From Anaerolineaceae bacterium (GTDB lineage Bacteria; Chloroflexota; Anaerolineae; Anaerolineales; Anaerolineaceae): a stretch of DNA of 47,410 nucleotides. The stretch covers positions 1-47,410 of the forward strand of contig PWSY01000060.1 in assembly GCA_003563055.1 (NCBI GenBank), written 5' to 3'. A program made the position numbers and the translations under genes. Of the stretch, positions 9,801 through 16,984 are shown piece after piece. The notes under the pieces are model-generated. The model searched no databases. It was not told the DNA's origin and saw only the letters and a list, made by a program, of their open reading frames with translations. Numbering within the stretch: the first letter of the stretch is position 1; each line of letters starts with the position of its first letter.

Positions 9801-10110
9801 TGAAATCTGGGCCATTGCTGACCGTCAAGGCTATTATCAGCTCTACATAGATGCCCTAATGCGTTTAGCAAATCTGTACATGGAACGTAAAGCCTATAAG
9901 ACGGCTTTGCGTTTTTGCTACCAGGCTTTGAGTGAAGATGCTTGTTTAGAAGACGCTCATCGGCTGGCAATGCGGATCCATGCAGCAACAGGAAACCGGG
10001 CTGCCATTGTGCGACAATACGAACGCTGCCGCTTGGCATTGACCAAAGAAATAAATGCGCCACCATCACAACAAACCCGGGACCTTTACCAAACCCTGGT
10101 CCAAAAATAA
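6865..10110 (+). CDS. MalT-like STAND ATPase regulator with TPR array and C-terminal SARP/BTAD domain
   Basis: The 1081-residue protein begins with the LuxR/MalT-type signature (TRTKLIIPRRRDEILTRQRL), then a STAND NTPase with Walker A APAGYGKTS (about 45-52) and Walker B IIILDDFH (133-140). Residues about 380-820 are helical repeats of TPR type (for example LGDYVRAEMMYQEALDYW). The C-terminus is not the LuxR helix-turn-helix of MalT: it has a winged-helix OmpR-like domain (about 840-925, with TARDLFFLFLAHPEGLTKEQV) and a bacterial transcriptional activator (BTAD) domain to the end, as in SARP regulators. The start is GTG at 6865 with a weak GGGAAG upstream. It probably senses a ligand via TPRs and activates nearby genes, most simply the peptide trio that follows. 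Confidence 0.9.
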   Translation: MESKYPVTRTKLIIPRRRDEILTRQRLLAFLDDLLDLKLIILAAPAGYGKTSLLVDFASSTEWPIGWLALDALDQDPFRFIAHFISAIQARFPKFGINAISVLNNTPQDQINLPGLVSTLVNDIYDNIPEHFIIILDDFHLVEDSETVNQFVNRFLQEVDENCHLIVSSRRLLTLPDMPLLVARNQVGGISFEEISFSAEEIQQLFLQNYHKTITDKTAEEITQQTEGWITGLLLSSQLLEGEIGERLRAARVSGVGLYDYLAQQVFDNQPDNIQSFLLRTAIMEEFNAGSCELVIGKGLGIQAPWHGLMDEIMVRNLFVLPVDEGGDFYLRYHHLFRDFLQTKFQRERPQELQVITIALADYYAQLKDWERAFVLYKKVCATEKMIDLVERAGPVMVTGGKLVTLREWIAALPPEIATSRPSLLSLQAAILMSTGEVNQSIKILDEVIDRLTLDTEDIEVLCLSLLRRTVAHRMLGDYQKALEDNRKAITILDGKPDFGLIKAEALRNKGLTLYLQGEFKRALSVLKQSLRLFKSYDDFENILKIQFNIGLLHKVLGDYVRAEMMYQEALDYWKSGGNLAWATELTNNLGVLQQLRGDYESSAKNFEIAIEYARVCNSPKAEALSLTSLGDLYRELESSREALDVYKQAYAIAKQLNDGFLLFYLDLAEGVLNRLSKDFTKAKLSFESAKKKTSEIKSAYSINLLESEWAMFYLSLNQYAKALESAQKALDYFESEGNENESFRAAFSCALASAGEGNKDRASAYLAKVLPAMLENNYATPLIIQACEFRNILAAVKGKHELKKQFSRIIERVEAFDEKLPALRRAVRQQATIVPFAPPRMVIQSFGKAQVHLNNRLVSNSDWQTQTARDLFFLFLAHPEGLTKEQVGLNFWPDASQEELRLRFKNSLYRLRRAAGRQAVLLQDDYYQFNWSMDYEYDAETFKTAIERSQSTADEQEIVNNLKTAIEQYKGDYLSEIDEIWAIADRQGYYQLYIDALMRLANLYMERKAYKTALRFCYQALSEDACLEDAHRLAMRIHAATGNRAAIVRQYERCRLALTKEINAPPSQQTRDLYQTLVQK

Positions 10111-10170
10111 AACAAATCACAATTAACCATAAAGACAATGTCTCCTGTGAGATGTGTTTCGTTTTGCTTA

Positions 10171-10182
10171 TTCACATGTGAA
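10171..10182. promoter_or_regulatory. 12-bp perfect palindrome upstream of the peptide operon
   Basis: TTCACATGTGAA is a perfect palindrome between the regulator stop and the peptide gene. It is a candidate binding site, either for the SARP-type regulator just upstream or for an unrelated factor. SARP proteins usually bind direct repeats, which weakens the first reading. No clear -10/-35 pair was identified in the same gap. Confidence 0.3.
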
Positions 10183-10336
10183 ACGGTTTAAATCCCCAGA
10201 ATCGGCTTCTTTTTGAGCCTGTTTTGCAGGGTGTTTTAAAGCCTTCCGCACAGGATAATATAGGCAATGTTATCAGGGTTATTGAACCTTAACCACACTC
10301 TCTAATCTAAACCAATGTAAGATGAAAGGAATTACC

Positions 10337-10480
10337 ATGAATAAGCTCTCAAATAAAGTCCAATACCTCGTCAGCCGTGTTGACAATCGCACCCTCCGCT
10401 TGATCGTCACAATTGCGGGCCTGGCACTGTTCGTCCTGGCAGCAGGTGCCCCTGATGGTGTGGGTCCTGTTGGTATGTAA
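10337..10480 (+). CDS. 47-residue single-span peptide, candidate exported signal peptide precursor
   Basis: A short gene with AAAGGA seven bases before its ATG encodes MNKLSNKVQYLVSRVDNRTL, then a hydrophobic stretch (about residues 20-36, ending LFVLAAGA) and a short tail PDGVGPVGM. The layout is a basic N-terminus, one hydrophobic helix and a small Gly/Pro/Val tail after an AxA-like site, as in precursors of short secreted peptides. The stop overlaps the start of the DUF5317 gene by one base (TAATG), so the two are translationally coupled. No homologue is recalled by name. It could alternatively be a small membrane subunit of the DUF5317 protein. Confidence 0.65.
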   Translation: MNKLSNKVQYLVSRVDNRTLRLIVTIAGLALFVLAAGAPDGVGPVGM

Positions 10481-11079
10481 TGATCCTGGTTTTTGCTGTC
10501 GTTGTTGGTCTGGCAGCAGGTTTGTTAAAAGCAAAACTGAGGGGTGTCACATATCAGCCCTTGGACCTGGTACATATTTGGCTCATTTTTATAGCAGCCA
10601 TACCACAATATCTTGCTTTTTTTCTGCCAGCGACGCGCTCAAGGATACCTGACCAGTGGATCCCATTCATTTTAATTAGCACACAATTCATCCTGCTCGT
10701 TTTTGTTTGGTTGAATCGAAAAACACCCTTTGTATGGTTGTTTGGCTTAGGCCTACTGCTTAACTTTGTGGTTATTTGCTTGAATGGTGGTTGGATGCCA
10801 ATCTCACCTGAGACGCTCACCTCCCTGGGAGCACCGGAATCGAGCTTTCGGATTGGGTCCAGACATGGTTATGGCAAAGACATCGTGCTAACAAAAGACA
10901 ACACGATTTTGTGGATATTATCCGACATTCTGAAACTGCCCAGGTGGATACCCTATCGGATTGCATACAGTGTTGGTGATGTGCTCATAGCTGCTGGTGT
11001 GATTGGGTTCCTATTTATGAGTAAAAAAGAACAGCATAATGACAAAAAAAGTAAAACCACAGGAGCATTAATATTATGA
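10480..11079 (+). CDS. DUF5317 family membrane protein
   Basis: The 199-residue product has about five hydrophobic segments. It carries the DUF5317 pattern: NGGWMPISPE near residue 105, then a conserved IGSRHGYGKDIVLTKDNTIL and a C-terminal LPRWIPYRIAYSVGDVLIAAG. The function is unknown. It is sandwiched between the 47-residue peptide gene (TAATG overlap) and the Os1348-like gene (ATGA overlap), so all three are made from one mRNA in fixed order. A role in exporting or processing the peptide is an inference from context only. Confidence 0.78.
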   Translation: MILVFAVVVGLAAGLLKAKLRGVTYQPLDLVHIWLIFIAAIPQYLAFFLPATRSRIPDQWIPFILISTQFILLVFVWLNRKTPFVWLFGLGLLLNFVVICLNGGWMPISPETLTSLGAPESSFRIGSRHGYGKDIVLTKDNTILWILSDILKLPRWIPYRIAYSVGDVLIAAGVIGFLFMSKKEQHNDKKSKTTGALIL

Positions 11080-11297
11080 CAAAGAATTTTCACACACAAC
11101 AAGAATTTAGCCGTTTGCTAACCGCAGCAGTGATTAATGGTTCTTTCAGACAGGCGCTGTTAAATAACCCTGGTGAAGCGATCTCATCTGGTTTTGGTGG
11201 AGAAGCCTTCAATATTGGTGAAGATGTTCTAAAACGTCTGTCTACAATCCGGGCGAATTCTCTGGCAGAGTTTGCATCGCAATTAGCCAGTATTTAG
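11076..11297 (+). CDS. Os1348/NHLP-like small protein
   Basis: This 73-residue protein has no membrane segment. Its pattern, FSRLLTAAVINGSFRQALLNNPGEAI... then a late SLAEFASQL, resembles the nitrile-hydratase-like leader peptide (NHLP) fold seen in the Os1348 family of Chloroflexota (FRxxLLxxPxxAL core). Its ATG overlaps the DUF5317 stop by four bases. NHLP proteins are known as leader peptides of modified natural products, but there is no modifying enzyme nearby and no Gly-Gly core, so here it may be a regulatory or partner protein. Family assignment is moderate. Confidence 0.6.
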   Translation: MTKNFHTQQEFSRLLTAAVINGSFRQALLNNPGEAISSGFGGEAFNIGEDVLKRLSTIRANSLAEFASQLASI

Positions 11298-11527
11298 GCG
11301 GAAGATCCATTAACAGGCTTTTCGTTTTCTGCCTTCGTTATTGAGAAAAGGGAATGTCCTAATTCTTGGTTTACTTGGCTGATCGGCCTGGGGTCATTTA
11401 ACGCAGTGCCTTTGTTGACAATGGGTGTTTGATCATCGACCAATCAGCAAAGAATTGCTGTTGATCACCATAGCCTTGTCTCAGAAGCATTTTGCCAACC
11501 CATATTTCAAATCCAGTCGAGATGCGC

Positions 11528-11533
11528 TATAAT
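11528..11533 (+). promoter_or_regulatory. -10 element for the YtxH gene
   Basis: TATAAT in the context GCTATAATG lies 39 bases before the gene start. The best hexamer at the right distance (TTTCAA, 11505-11510, 17-bp spacer) is a weak -35. Confidence 0.45.
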
Positions 11534-11572
11534 GAAATAGATACATCAATAGGATGAGATTTGGAGGCAGAT

Positions 11573-11815
11573 ATGCGAAAATTTGGGAATTTGGTATTAG
11601 GGGCATTATTGGGTGGTTTGATAGGTAGTGGTGTGGCACTTTTATTTGCACCTTCAACTGGTGAAAAGCTCCGCACTGAAATTAACGACTATTTCTCTAA
11701 CCTGCAGGATGAAGTCAATCGCGCAGCACAAGAAAAGCGTGAAGAGCTGGAAGCACAATTGAAGGCGCTTCGGTCAGGCGAGATAAAAATTGCCATAGAA
11801 GAAACAAATAATTAA
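11573..11815 (+). CDS. YtxH domain-containing protein
   Basis: The 80-residue product has the YtxH layout: a short N-terminus, one glycine-rich membrane helix (LVLGALLGGLIGSGVALLFAPSTG, about residues 6-29) and a charged coiled-coil tail rich in Glu and Lys. Such proteins are general stress or envelope proteins of unclear role. The start is set at ATG 11573 because GGAGG at 11563-11567 precedes it properly; an upstream in-frame TTG overlaps that site. The gene is followed by a terminator. Confidence 0.85.
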   Translation: MRKFGNLVLGALLGGLIGSGVALLFAPSTGEKLRTEINDYFSNLQDEVNRAAQEKREELEAQLKALRSGEIKIAIEETNN

Positions 11816-11818
11816 TTA

Positions 11819-11848
11819 ACACGCTTGTTTTGGCGTGTGGAATTTTTT
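11819..11848 (+). terminator. Rho-independent terminator after the YtxH gene
   Basis: A 6-bp stem ACACGC/GCGTGT with an 8-base loop is followed, after four bases, by six T residues. The stem is short. A second GC-rich hairpin (GCCCTCC paired with GGGGGGC, 11849-11871) follows directly and may strengthen the stop. Confidence 0.6.
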
Positions 11849-11912
11849 GCCCTCCTGCAGCCCGGGGGGGCTTTGAGTTTGTGGTTAAAGACTGCTTAAA
11901 GGTGGTCTAAGT

Positions 11913-13727
11913 TCAGGGAGAGGTGGCTGAATCCAATGATTCTGGGGTTGGTGTGGGCTGCTGTTGATTTGGTGTTTCATCTTCGATATCAGAACTCTCA
12001 GAGGAGACAAGCTGATCGCCTTCAGTATTGGTGGATGGGACAGGTGTTGAATTGAGGGGTTTTGGCATGGTGGACACTCTTTCCACATAAGTGATCCCCG
12101 CCTGACAACCTCCAGGTTCAAGATATTCGATGACATTTACCCAGGTTAGCGGTTGATTATTGGTATATGTCTCCTGGATGGCGTCCGAGAGGCAGCCAGG
12201 TCCAGCGTTATAATTGACCAATGTGAACCGCCACAAATCCTCATAAGAACAAACCTCACCTGCTGTTTGGCGGGTGGTATTGAAGATGATTTGACCGACC
12301 TGTTCGCAATTTGCAAGCAGGCTGCGAGCAAAAATACTGATGCTGAATTGAGCCTGGCTCAAATCAATGCCATGTGGACATTCAGGGCAGGCTGCATCCA
12401 CCTTTTGCACCAGTGCCCCTCGGAGCATTTCTTGCTCTGCAAGATCAAGGTTGCCAAATCCCCTCTGGCAAATGGTTGTATCAAGCACCAGGGGGCAGAA
12501 CTGGCTGAAAAAACTCGGGTTCCAAAGCAAGACAGTATCTGCACCGAGATCACTCAAGTGCCCCAGCCCTGCTTCTTTATAAGAGGCAGAAAACCCGGGC
12601 CAAAACTGGCTTTCCTGGCTGAAGATGTTTTTCATCAACTGGGATGGGATACCAGTATCCATTGCCACCCGGATAATTTCACTGTCAAATTGATTCTGCC
12701 ATTCATTAACCAGGTCTCGGGCGGCTTCCAAACCGCATTGGTTGGCGATGCCTGAGGGCTGTAACCCGCCGTCGTAGCATTCGCTTACATCCACTAAACC
12801 TTGTCGGATGAGTGAGCCAGCCAGGTAGTAAAAGGGTTGATCTGAAACAAGTGCATCAGGGTGGTCTGGTGAGGATAACCAGGCTGGCGGGCCACCTACT
12901 GGCGGAAATGACGACCAGATGTGAGAGCAGGTTGACTCGATTCTACCCAGGTACTGCCTGCTGAGGATGTCCACATACCATTGTGGCTGATCCTCCTTTT
13001 CTCCATCAGGCGCAACAAAGTCACCCCAGGGGACCACACGCACCAGGGCAGTAAAGATTTCGGACGAATCGCCAAAGCTGGAATCGGCCCAAAAACTTAC
13101 CTGGACGCCCCCAATGCCAGTGGCTGGGAGAGGAACAACACACTCGCTACCTTTGCAACTGAAGGGTTCATCGCCAATATACCCCTGAATGTTGATAATG
13201 GTTTCGTTGGGCAGTGGTTCTACACCTGATAAATGAAGCTTGGGCAGGGTCTCACAGCGATTCTCTGGGGGTTGGGGGTCACAATCTGCAATATCTAATA
13301 GCACCTCCGGGGGCATTAATTCCACTTCAATTTCACGCTCGCCGGGTGTGACACTCACTAAGTGTAGGTAAAACCCAGGACAATGGGCAGCTTCGGTGAT
13401 CTCTTCTGAAAAGGCGCATGGACCTGTAGCCAACCAATCTCTTTTTACCTGGTCACCACAGAAAAAGCCCACCTCGTCTGGTTCAGGCCAGCTCTCATGT
13501 TCAATAAACAGGCGACAAAGGAGTTGATTACGGCTCCATGTGAGAATCCACCACTCATAGGTATGATAAGACACCAGGATGGTGGCTTTTCTTTCAGGAT
13601 TCTCTGACCTGAGGTTATAGCCTTCTGCAGGAAATGCATGGAAGAATAACACACCAACCAAGACACAACCCACTATAAGTAGTGTGATGAAAATGTGCCA
13701 ATTGTTTCTAACCCATTGTTGTGACAT
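11913..13727 (-). CDS. Membrane-anchored lysozyme-fold (SLT-like) protein
   Basis: The 604-residue protein starts with one membrane helix (about residues 10-30) and so faces outward. A Cys-rich region of unknown fold occupies about residues 35-340. The C-terminal half looks like a lytic transglycosylase domain: GIPSQLMKNIFSQESQFWPG with the probable catalytic Glu372, then FTLVNYNAGPGCLSDAI, the equivalent of the AYNAGPG motif. It ends in a Pro/Thr/Ser-rich tail. It probably cuts or binds peptidoglycan. It lies 12 bases downstream of the LCP-like gene and in the same direction, so they form an operon. The distance between Glu372 and the NYNAG motif is longer than usual, so activity is uncertain. 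Confidence 0.72.
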   Translation of the reverse strand: MSQQWVRNNWHIFITLLIVGCVLVGVLFFHAFPAEGYNLRSENPERKATILVSYHTYEWWILTWSRNQLLCRLFIEHESWPEPDEVGFFCGDQVKRDWLATGPCAFSEEITEAAHCPGFYLHLVSVTPGEREIEVELMPPEVLLDIADCDPQPPENRCETLPKLHLSGVEPLPNETIINIQGYIGDEPFSCKGSECVVPLPATGIGGVQVSFWADSSFGDSSEIFTALVRVVPWGDFVAPDGEKEDQPQWYVDILSRQYLGRIESTCSHIWSSFPPVGGPPAWLSSPDHPDALVSDQPFYYLAGSLIRQGLVDVSECYDGGLQPSGIANQCGLEAARDLVNEWQNQFDSEIIRVAMDTGIPSQLMKNIFSQESQFWPGFSASYKEAGLGHLSDLGADTVLLWNPSFFSQFCPLVLDTTICQRGFGNLDLAEQEMLRGALVQKVDAACPECPHGIDLSQAQFSISIFARSLLANCEQVGQIIFNTTRQTAGEVCSYEDLWRFTLVNYNAGPGCLSDAIQETYTNNQPLTWVNVIEYLEPGGCQAGITYVERVSTMPKPLNSTPVPSTNTEGDQLVSSESSDIEDETPNQQQPTPTPESLDSATSP

Positions 13728-13739
13728 GATAGCTGTCTC

Positions 13740-15017
13740 TTATGGATAACCCGGTAGTGTTGGGGTGGGGGGGCTGGGTGGTTCTCCTGTTGGAGTCTCT
13801 GTAAAGGGAGGGGTGGGTGTGTCTCCCGGTGGAGTCTCAGCAGTGGGTGGGCTGGGTGTAGGTGTTGGTGTGGGTATGGCTGATGCCGTGTTGTGGTAGG
13901 CTGCAGTGAGCTGTGCTTCCAGGGTTTGCACCAGGTTGGTAAATGGTTTTGGCGTCATGATGGCGTCGATTGCATTCTGGAGCACTTGTTTGACTCCATC
14001 CCGATCTGGCAGGAAAACCTGTGCCTGGCTGTGATCTGGGACATCCCATAAGGATATTTCGTCCCATCCAATCATATAATAACCAATTCTGTCAGGGTCC
14101 GCCAGCCTTAATGCCAGAGGAATATTTCCCATCAATTCTAGCAGCGAGAAGTCTGTAATGACCCATCCTTCATAGCTGGTGAAGAGCACAGGCAACTGGA
14201 TCAGGTTGCCATCTCGGGTGAGTTTGCGAAAGACGATCCTTAATAACTGCTGCTGTCTATGCATTCGGTCAATCTCATCCATCCCCTCACGGAAAGAAGC
14301 ATAACACAGGGCTAAAGCGCCATCCATATTTATTAACCCTGCCCGAATGCCACCACAGGCATGTGGAATGGGGTAGAAAACTGTCACATCAATTGTGCCA
14401 ACATCATCCACCAACCATTGAAAATCGCCAGGGTGGGCCAGGACAAACCGGCTGGGATTCACACCAAAATTATAAGCCAGGGTTTTTCGCAAAGTCTCCA
14501 TCCCACCGAGAGAATAGGCAGTGTTCAACCGCTGCATTGTAAAACCGGGAATGTAAACGTACAGGTCGCCTGGAATGGAAACCAGGCTGGCTCTTGAAAA
14601 CCTGGGATGAATAAAGAGCAGATGGATCGCCGGCGTCCGACCAAGAAAGGGCGGTTCCGTGTCAGAGCCCAAAAGAACCCAGATTAGAACTTCATCCGAA
14701 AGAAGCAGGCCCTTCAGCGGTGGTGGTATTGGTGTTGCAGGGTCTATACTGGGCGGCGGCCAGCTTTCCCAAACAGGTTGGTAGCTGTCTTGTGGGGCGT
14801 TGCCTGTGGTTTCATCAGCAAACGCTGATGGCATATTTACTGTATTGGGCGAAGGTGTTGATGTTGATATGCCTGACCCTGCAGTTATTGCGCCGTTGTT
14901 ACCATCAGGCAATTGTTGCTGTTGACACCCTTGAAGCCCAAGACTCAGTAACGTAACGCCGAAAATGATGAGCGCAATTCGTAAGCGTTCTTGGTTTTTC
15001 CAAAGCGCTTCATTCAT
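13740..15017 (-). CDS. LytR-CpsA-Psr (LCP) family lipoprotein, divergent active site
   Basis: The product has a lipoprotein signal with lipobox LQGC (Cys31), a short linker, then an LCP domain (about residues 105-300) recognisable from VLLGSD, the beta strand pair ending SLVSIPGDLYVYIPG and RLNTAYSLGG. LCP enzymes attach glycopolymers to the cell wall. Typical enzymes have RSDTM and PRDT; here these read RTPAI and PGDL, so a conserved acidic residue and a conserved arginine are missing. The last 70 residues are a Pro/Thr-rich low-complexity tail. A strong TATAAT lies close upstream of the start (about 15034-15039). It heads the two-gene operon with the lysozyme-fold protein. Confidence 0.8.
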   Translation of the reverse strand: MNEALWKNQERLRIALIIFGVTLLSLGLQGCQQQQLPDGNNGAITAGSGISTSTPSPNTVNMPSAFADETTGNAPQDSYQPVWESWPPPSIDPATPIPPPLKGLLLSDEVLIWVLLGSDTEPPFLGRTPAIHLLFIHPRFSRASLVSIPGDLYVYIPGFTMQRLNTAYSLGGMETLRKTLAYNFGVNPSRFVLAHPGDFQWLVDDVGTIDVTVFYPIPHACGGIRAGLINMDGALALCYASFREGMDEIDRMHRQQQLLRIVFRKLTRDGNLIQLPVLFTSYEGWVITDFSLLELMGNIPLALRLADPDRIGYYMIGWDEISLWDVPDHSQAQVFLPDRDGVKQVLQNAIDAIMTPKPFTNLVQTLEAQLTAAYHNTASAIPTPTPTPSPPTAETPPGDTPTPPFTETPTGEPPSPPTPTLPGYP

Positions 15018-15122
15018 ATGTTCCCAGAAATGTATTATAGCATGAATCCCAGTTAAAGCTGAAAAATTGCACCAGCCAGTATTATGCGATGTTGGTCACC
15101 AAATATGTTTATTTTGGTTTGT

Positions 15123-15548
15123 TTAACGAAGATTGCGATCGCCATCACCATAGCCAAGGGCTTCAGCAACAACCAGGAAGTCGGTGGCTGAAATCATGCC
15201 GATGACAGCCTTATCCTTATTAACGACTGGTAAGTGATGGATATGATGTTCGCTCATCCTCCTGGCGCATTCGAAGATGGTTTGTTTTGGTGAGACGCTG
15301 ATAAGGGGTGCTGTCATGACGTCTCGAATTTTTGTTTTACCCGGATCGCGACCCTGGGCTACGATCTTATCGCATATATCAGTAGATGTGACGATCCCAT
15401 ATTCAGGGTTGTCGTCTGTGGTGTTCACAATCAGACTGTTGAGATACCGACGACGCATGATCGAAAGCGCCTCCAGCACCGTGCTGTCGGGGTCAATATA
15501 CACAACCAGATCAATCATCCAATCTTTTACCAGATCCTGCATGTTCAA
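15123..15548 (-). CDS. CBS-domain pair protein
   Basis: The 141-residue protein consists of two CBS motifs (about residues 8-62 and 75-132), seen as VLEALSIMRRRYLNSLIV...YGIVTSTDI and IFECARRMSEHHIHHLPVV...IGMISATDFL. Stand-alone CBS pairs bind adenine nucleotides and act as energy or ligand sensors for a partner that is not obvious here. AAAGGAG precedes the ATG at 15548 at good spacing. It is separated from the LCP gene by about 105 bases and may be the gene upstream of that operon or independent. Confidence 0.9.
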   Translation of the reverse strand: MNMQDLVKDWMIDLVVYIDPDSTVLEALSIMRRRYLNSLIVNTTDDNPEYGIVTSTDICDKIVAQGRDPGKTKIRDVMTAPLISVSPKQTIFECARRMSEHHIHHLPVVNKDKAVIGMISATDFLVVAEALGYGDGDRNLR

Positions 15549-15750
15549 GCTCCTTTTCTGAGGGTCGATACTGGATAGAATTGTTTTTTTGTTTAGTAAT
15601 ATAGTACAGCATTATGGCATTAAAGTCCAAAAGTGGTATTAATGGGACTGAATCAAAGAACGAATTATGGCGAGAGTTAAGTTGACAGCTAAATCAATTA
15701 TAATGGGTATTGTCAAAATCAGGTGTAATAAATGAAAAAGGAGTAAAGAG

Positions 15751-16401
15751 ATGAAACACATGAGAACAAGAAATTTGCTGCCGATTGTAGGTGGAATCCT
15801 ACTTATTCTGGCAGGCGGTATTTTTTTGCTGGATAATTTTGGCGTTATTGTCTTGGATTGGCAAATGTTAATTGGGCCGTTATTTGGCCTGGGCGGGATA
15901 GCCTTCCTGATGGTGTTTGTGTTTGACACAGATGAATGGTGGGCACTGATACCCGGTTTTGTGCTGATTGGCATTGGGACGAATATTTTTATGAGCAGGT
16001 ATATGGCAACCGTGGCTGCTCGTTGGGGCGGCTCTGTGTTCCTGGGGTTCCTAGCCCTATCATTCATTGTCATTTATGTATCTCATCGCGATCACTGGTG
16101 GGCCATTATTCCCGGTGGAGTGTTGTTGACGATGGCAGGTACCAACCTTGTGTCTGATAACAGCCTCTTGCAGGGCGGTTTTTTCTTCTTAGGCATGGCC
16201 CTGACCTTCGGTCTGGTGTATATTCTACCCAAGCCCGCTGGCAGGTTAACCTGGGCCTTATATCCGGCCGGGATTTTATTCATCATAGGTGTATTGGTAA
16301 CCCTTGGTGCGACGGACTTTATCGATTTTGTTTGGCCTGTCGCTTTGCTGATTGCAGGTGGCTTTGTTATTTACCGGGCCCTGCGAAAAAATAAAAACTA
16401 G
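15751..16401 (+). CDS. Polytopic membrane protein with LiaI/LiaF (DUF5668)-like repeats
   Basis: The 216-residue product is almost entirely hydrophobic, with about eight short membrane segments arranged as repeating GG-ILLILAGGIFLLDNFG-type hairpins, the style of the LiaI/LiaF N-terminal region (DUF5668). These proteins are associated with envelope-stress signalling in Gram-positive bacteria, but no LiaRS pair is adjacent. AAAGGAG lies just upstream of the ATG. Monocistronic. Assignment is by architecture, not by specific motif. Confidence 0.65.
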   Translation: MKHMRTRNLLPIVGGILLILAGGIFLLDNFGVIVLDWQMLIGPLFGLGGIAFLMVFVFDTDEWWALIPGFVLIGIGTNIFMSRYMATVAARWGGSVFLGFLALSFIVIYVSHRDHWWAIIPGGVLLTMAGTNLVSDNSLLQGGFFFLGMALTFGLVYILPKPAGRLTWALYPAGILFIIGVLVTLGATDFIDFVWPVALLIAGGFVIYRALRKNKN

Positions 16402-16476
16402 CCTCTCTTTCAGAAGGAAGTTTATGGATCGCTTTTGGATATAACATCCAGGGGAAATTTTTCTCGAATTCAGAAA

Positions 16477-16850
16477 CTATGATCTCAGCATTGAGATGGA
16501 TATTATTCCCACCTTTGCCAGAACAATGACTTTTTCCAATTGATTATGGATAAATGGTTAATTATCAGCAGTGTTCTGAACTTCGATGATATCCTCTTTA
16601 CAGGTCATGACAATGTTCAAGTCTTCCTCTGCCTGACGATATTCCACATGCTTTAAGTCAAGCACAGGTTGTTCCTGAACAAAGCCAATACTGATGGCTG
16701 CGTTGAGTGGTTTGAGTACCTTCTGTGGTAATTCCCCTGTGTTGATCAGTGGCATGAGTTCCACAGCTTACGCAAGATGGCCGTCTGTGATCGAGGTGAC
16801 TCATGTGCCGCTGTTTGTTAGGATGACATCGCAGTCGAACAGGCGTGTTT
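16477..16850 (-). pseudogene. rph: Ribonuclease PH, decayed C-terminal half
   Basis: Read leftwards from about 16850, one frame gives RLFDCDVILTNSGT, stop, VTSITDGHLA, stop, AVELMPLINTGELPQ and on to EDLNIVMTCKEDIIEVQNTADN, stop, PFIHNQLEKVIVLAKVGI. This follows the RNase PH order exactly (DCDVIQADGGTRTASITG..., DMNVVMTG...FVEVQGTAEG.PF). At least three in-frame stops interrupt it: TGA where the conserved Arg of GGTR belongs, TAA, and TAA after TADN. The N-terminal half is missing. RNase PH trims the 3' ends of tRNA. A 68-codon open frame inside (16558-16764) is only the longest stop-free piece. Confidence 0.8.
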
Positions 16851-16984
16851 GGTATAACCATAACCTTTTTATCTTGTTCAAAGGTGACAGCTTGCATGGG
16901 AGAAACGAGAGAGGCTGATTTGTGTTTATCCCAGTGGAGCTTTTGATGTGATGAATTCGAGCACTGTTTTTAGAGAGGAGATTA

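Noticed and set aside
9743-10138. 131-codon open frame antisense to the end of the regulator
   Set aside because: It is the mirror of a well-supported BTAD-domain frame and shows no domain of its own.
11076-11297. Os1348-like protein as a RiPP precursor
   Set aside because: No modifying enzyme, protease or exporter of a natural-product cluster is adjacent, and the C-terminus lacks a Gly-Gly site and a Cys/Ser/Thr-rich core.
12153-12755. 200-codon open frame on the plus strand
   Set aside because: It lies entirely antisense to the lysozyme-fold protein gene, has no ribosome site and its translation shows no domain; the minus-strand frame carries clear motifs.
13740-13880. CRISPR-like or tandem DNA repeat
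   Set aside because: The repetition is GT-rich low complexity that encodes the Pro/Thr-rich tail of the LCP-like lipoprotein; there are no spacers or fixed repeat units.
16558-16764. Stand-alone 68-codon gene
   Set aside because: It is only the longest stop-free piece of the rph pseudogene; matching sequence continues on both sides across stops.
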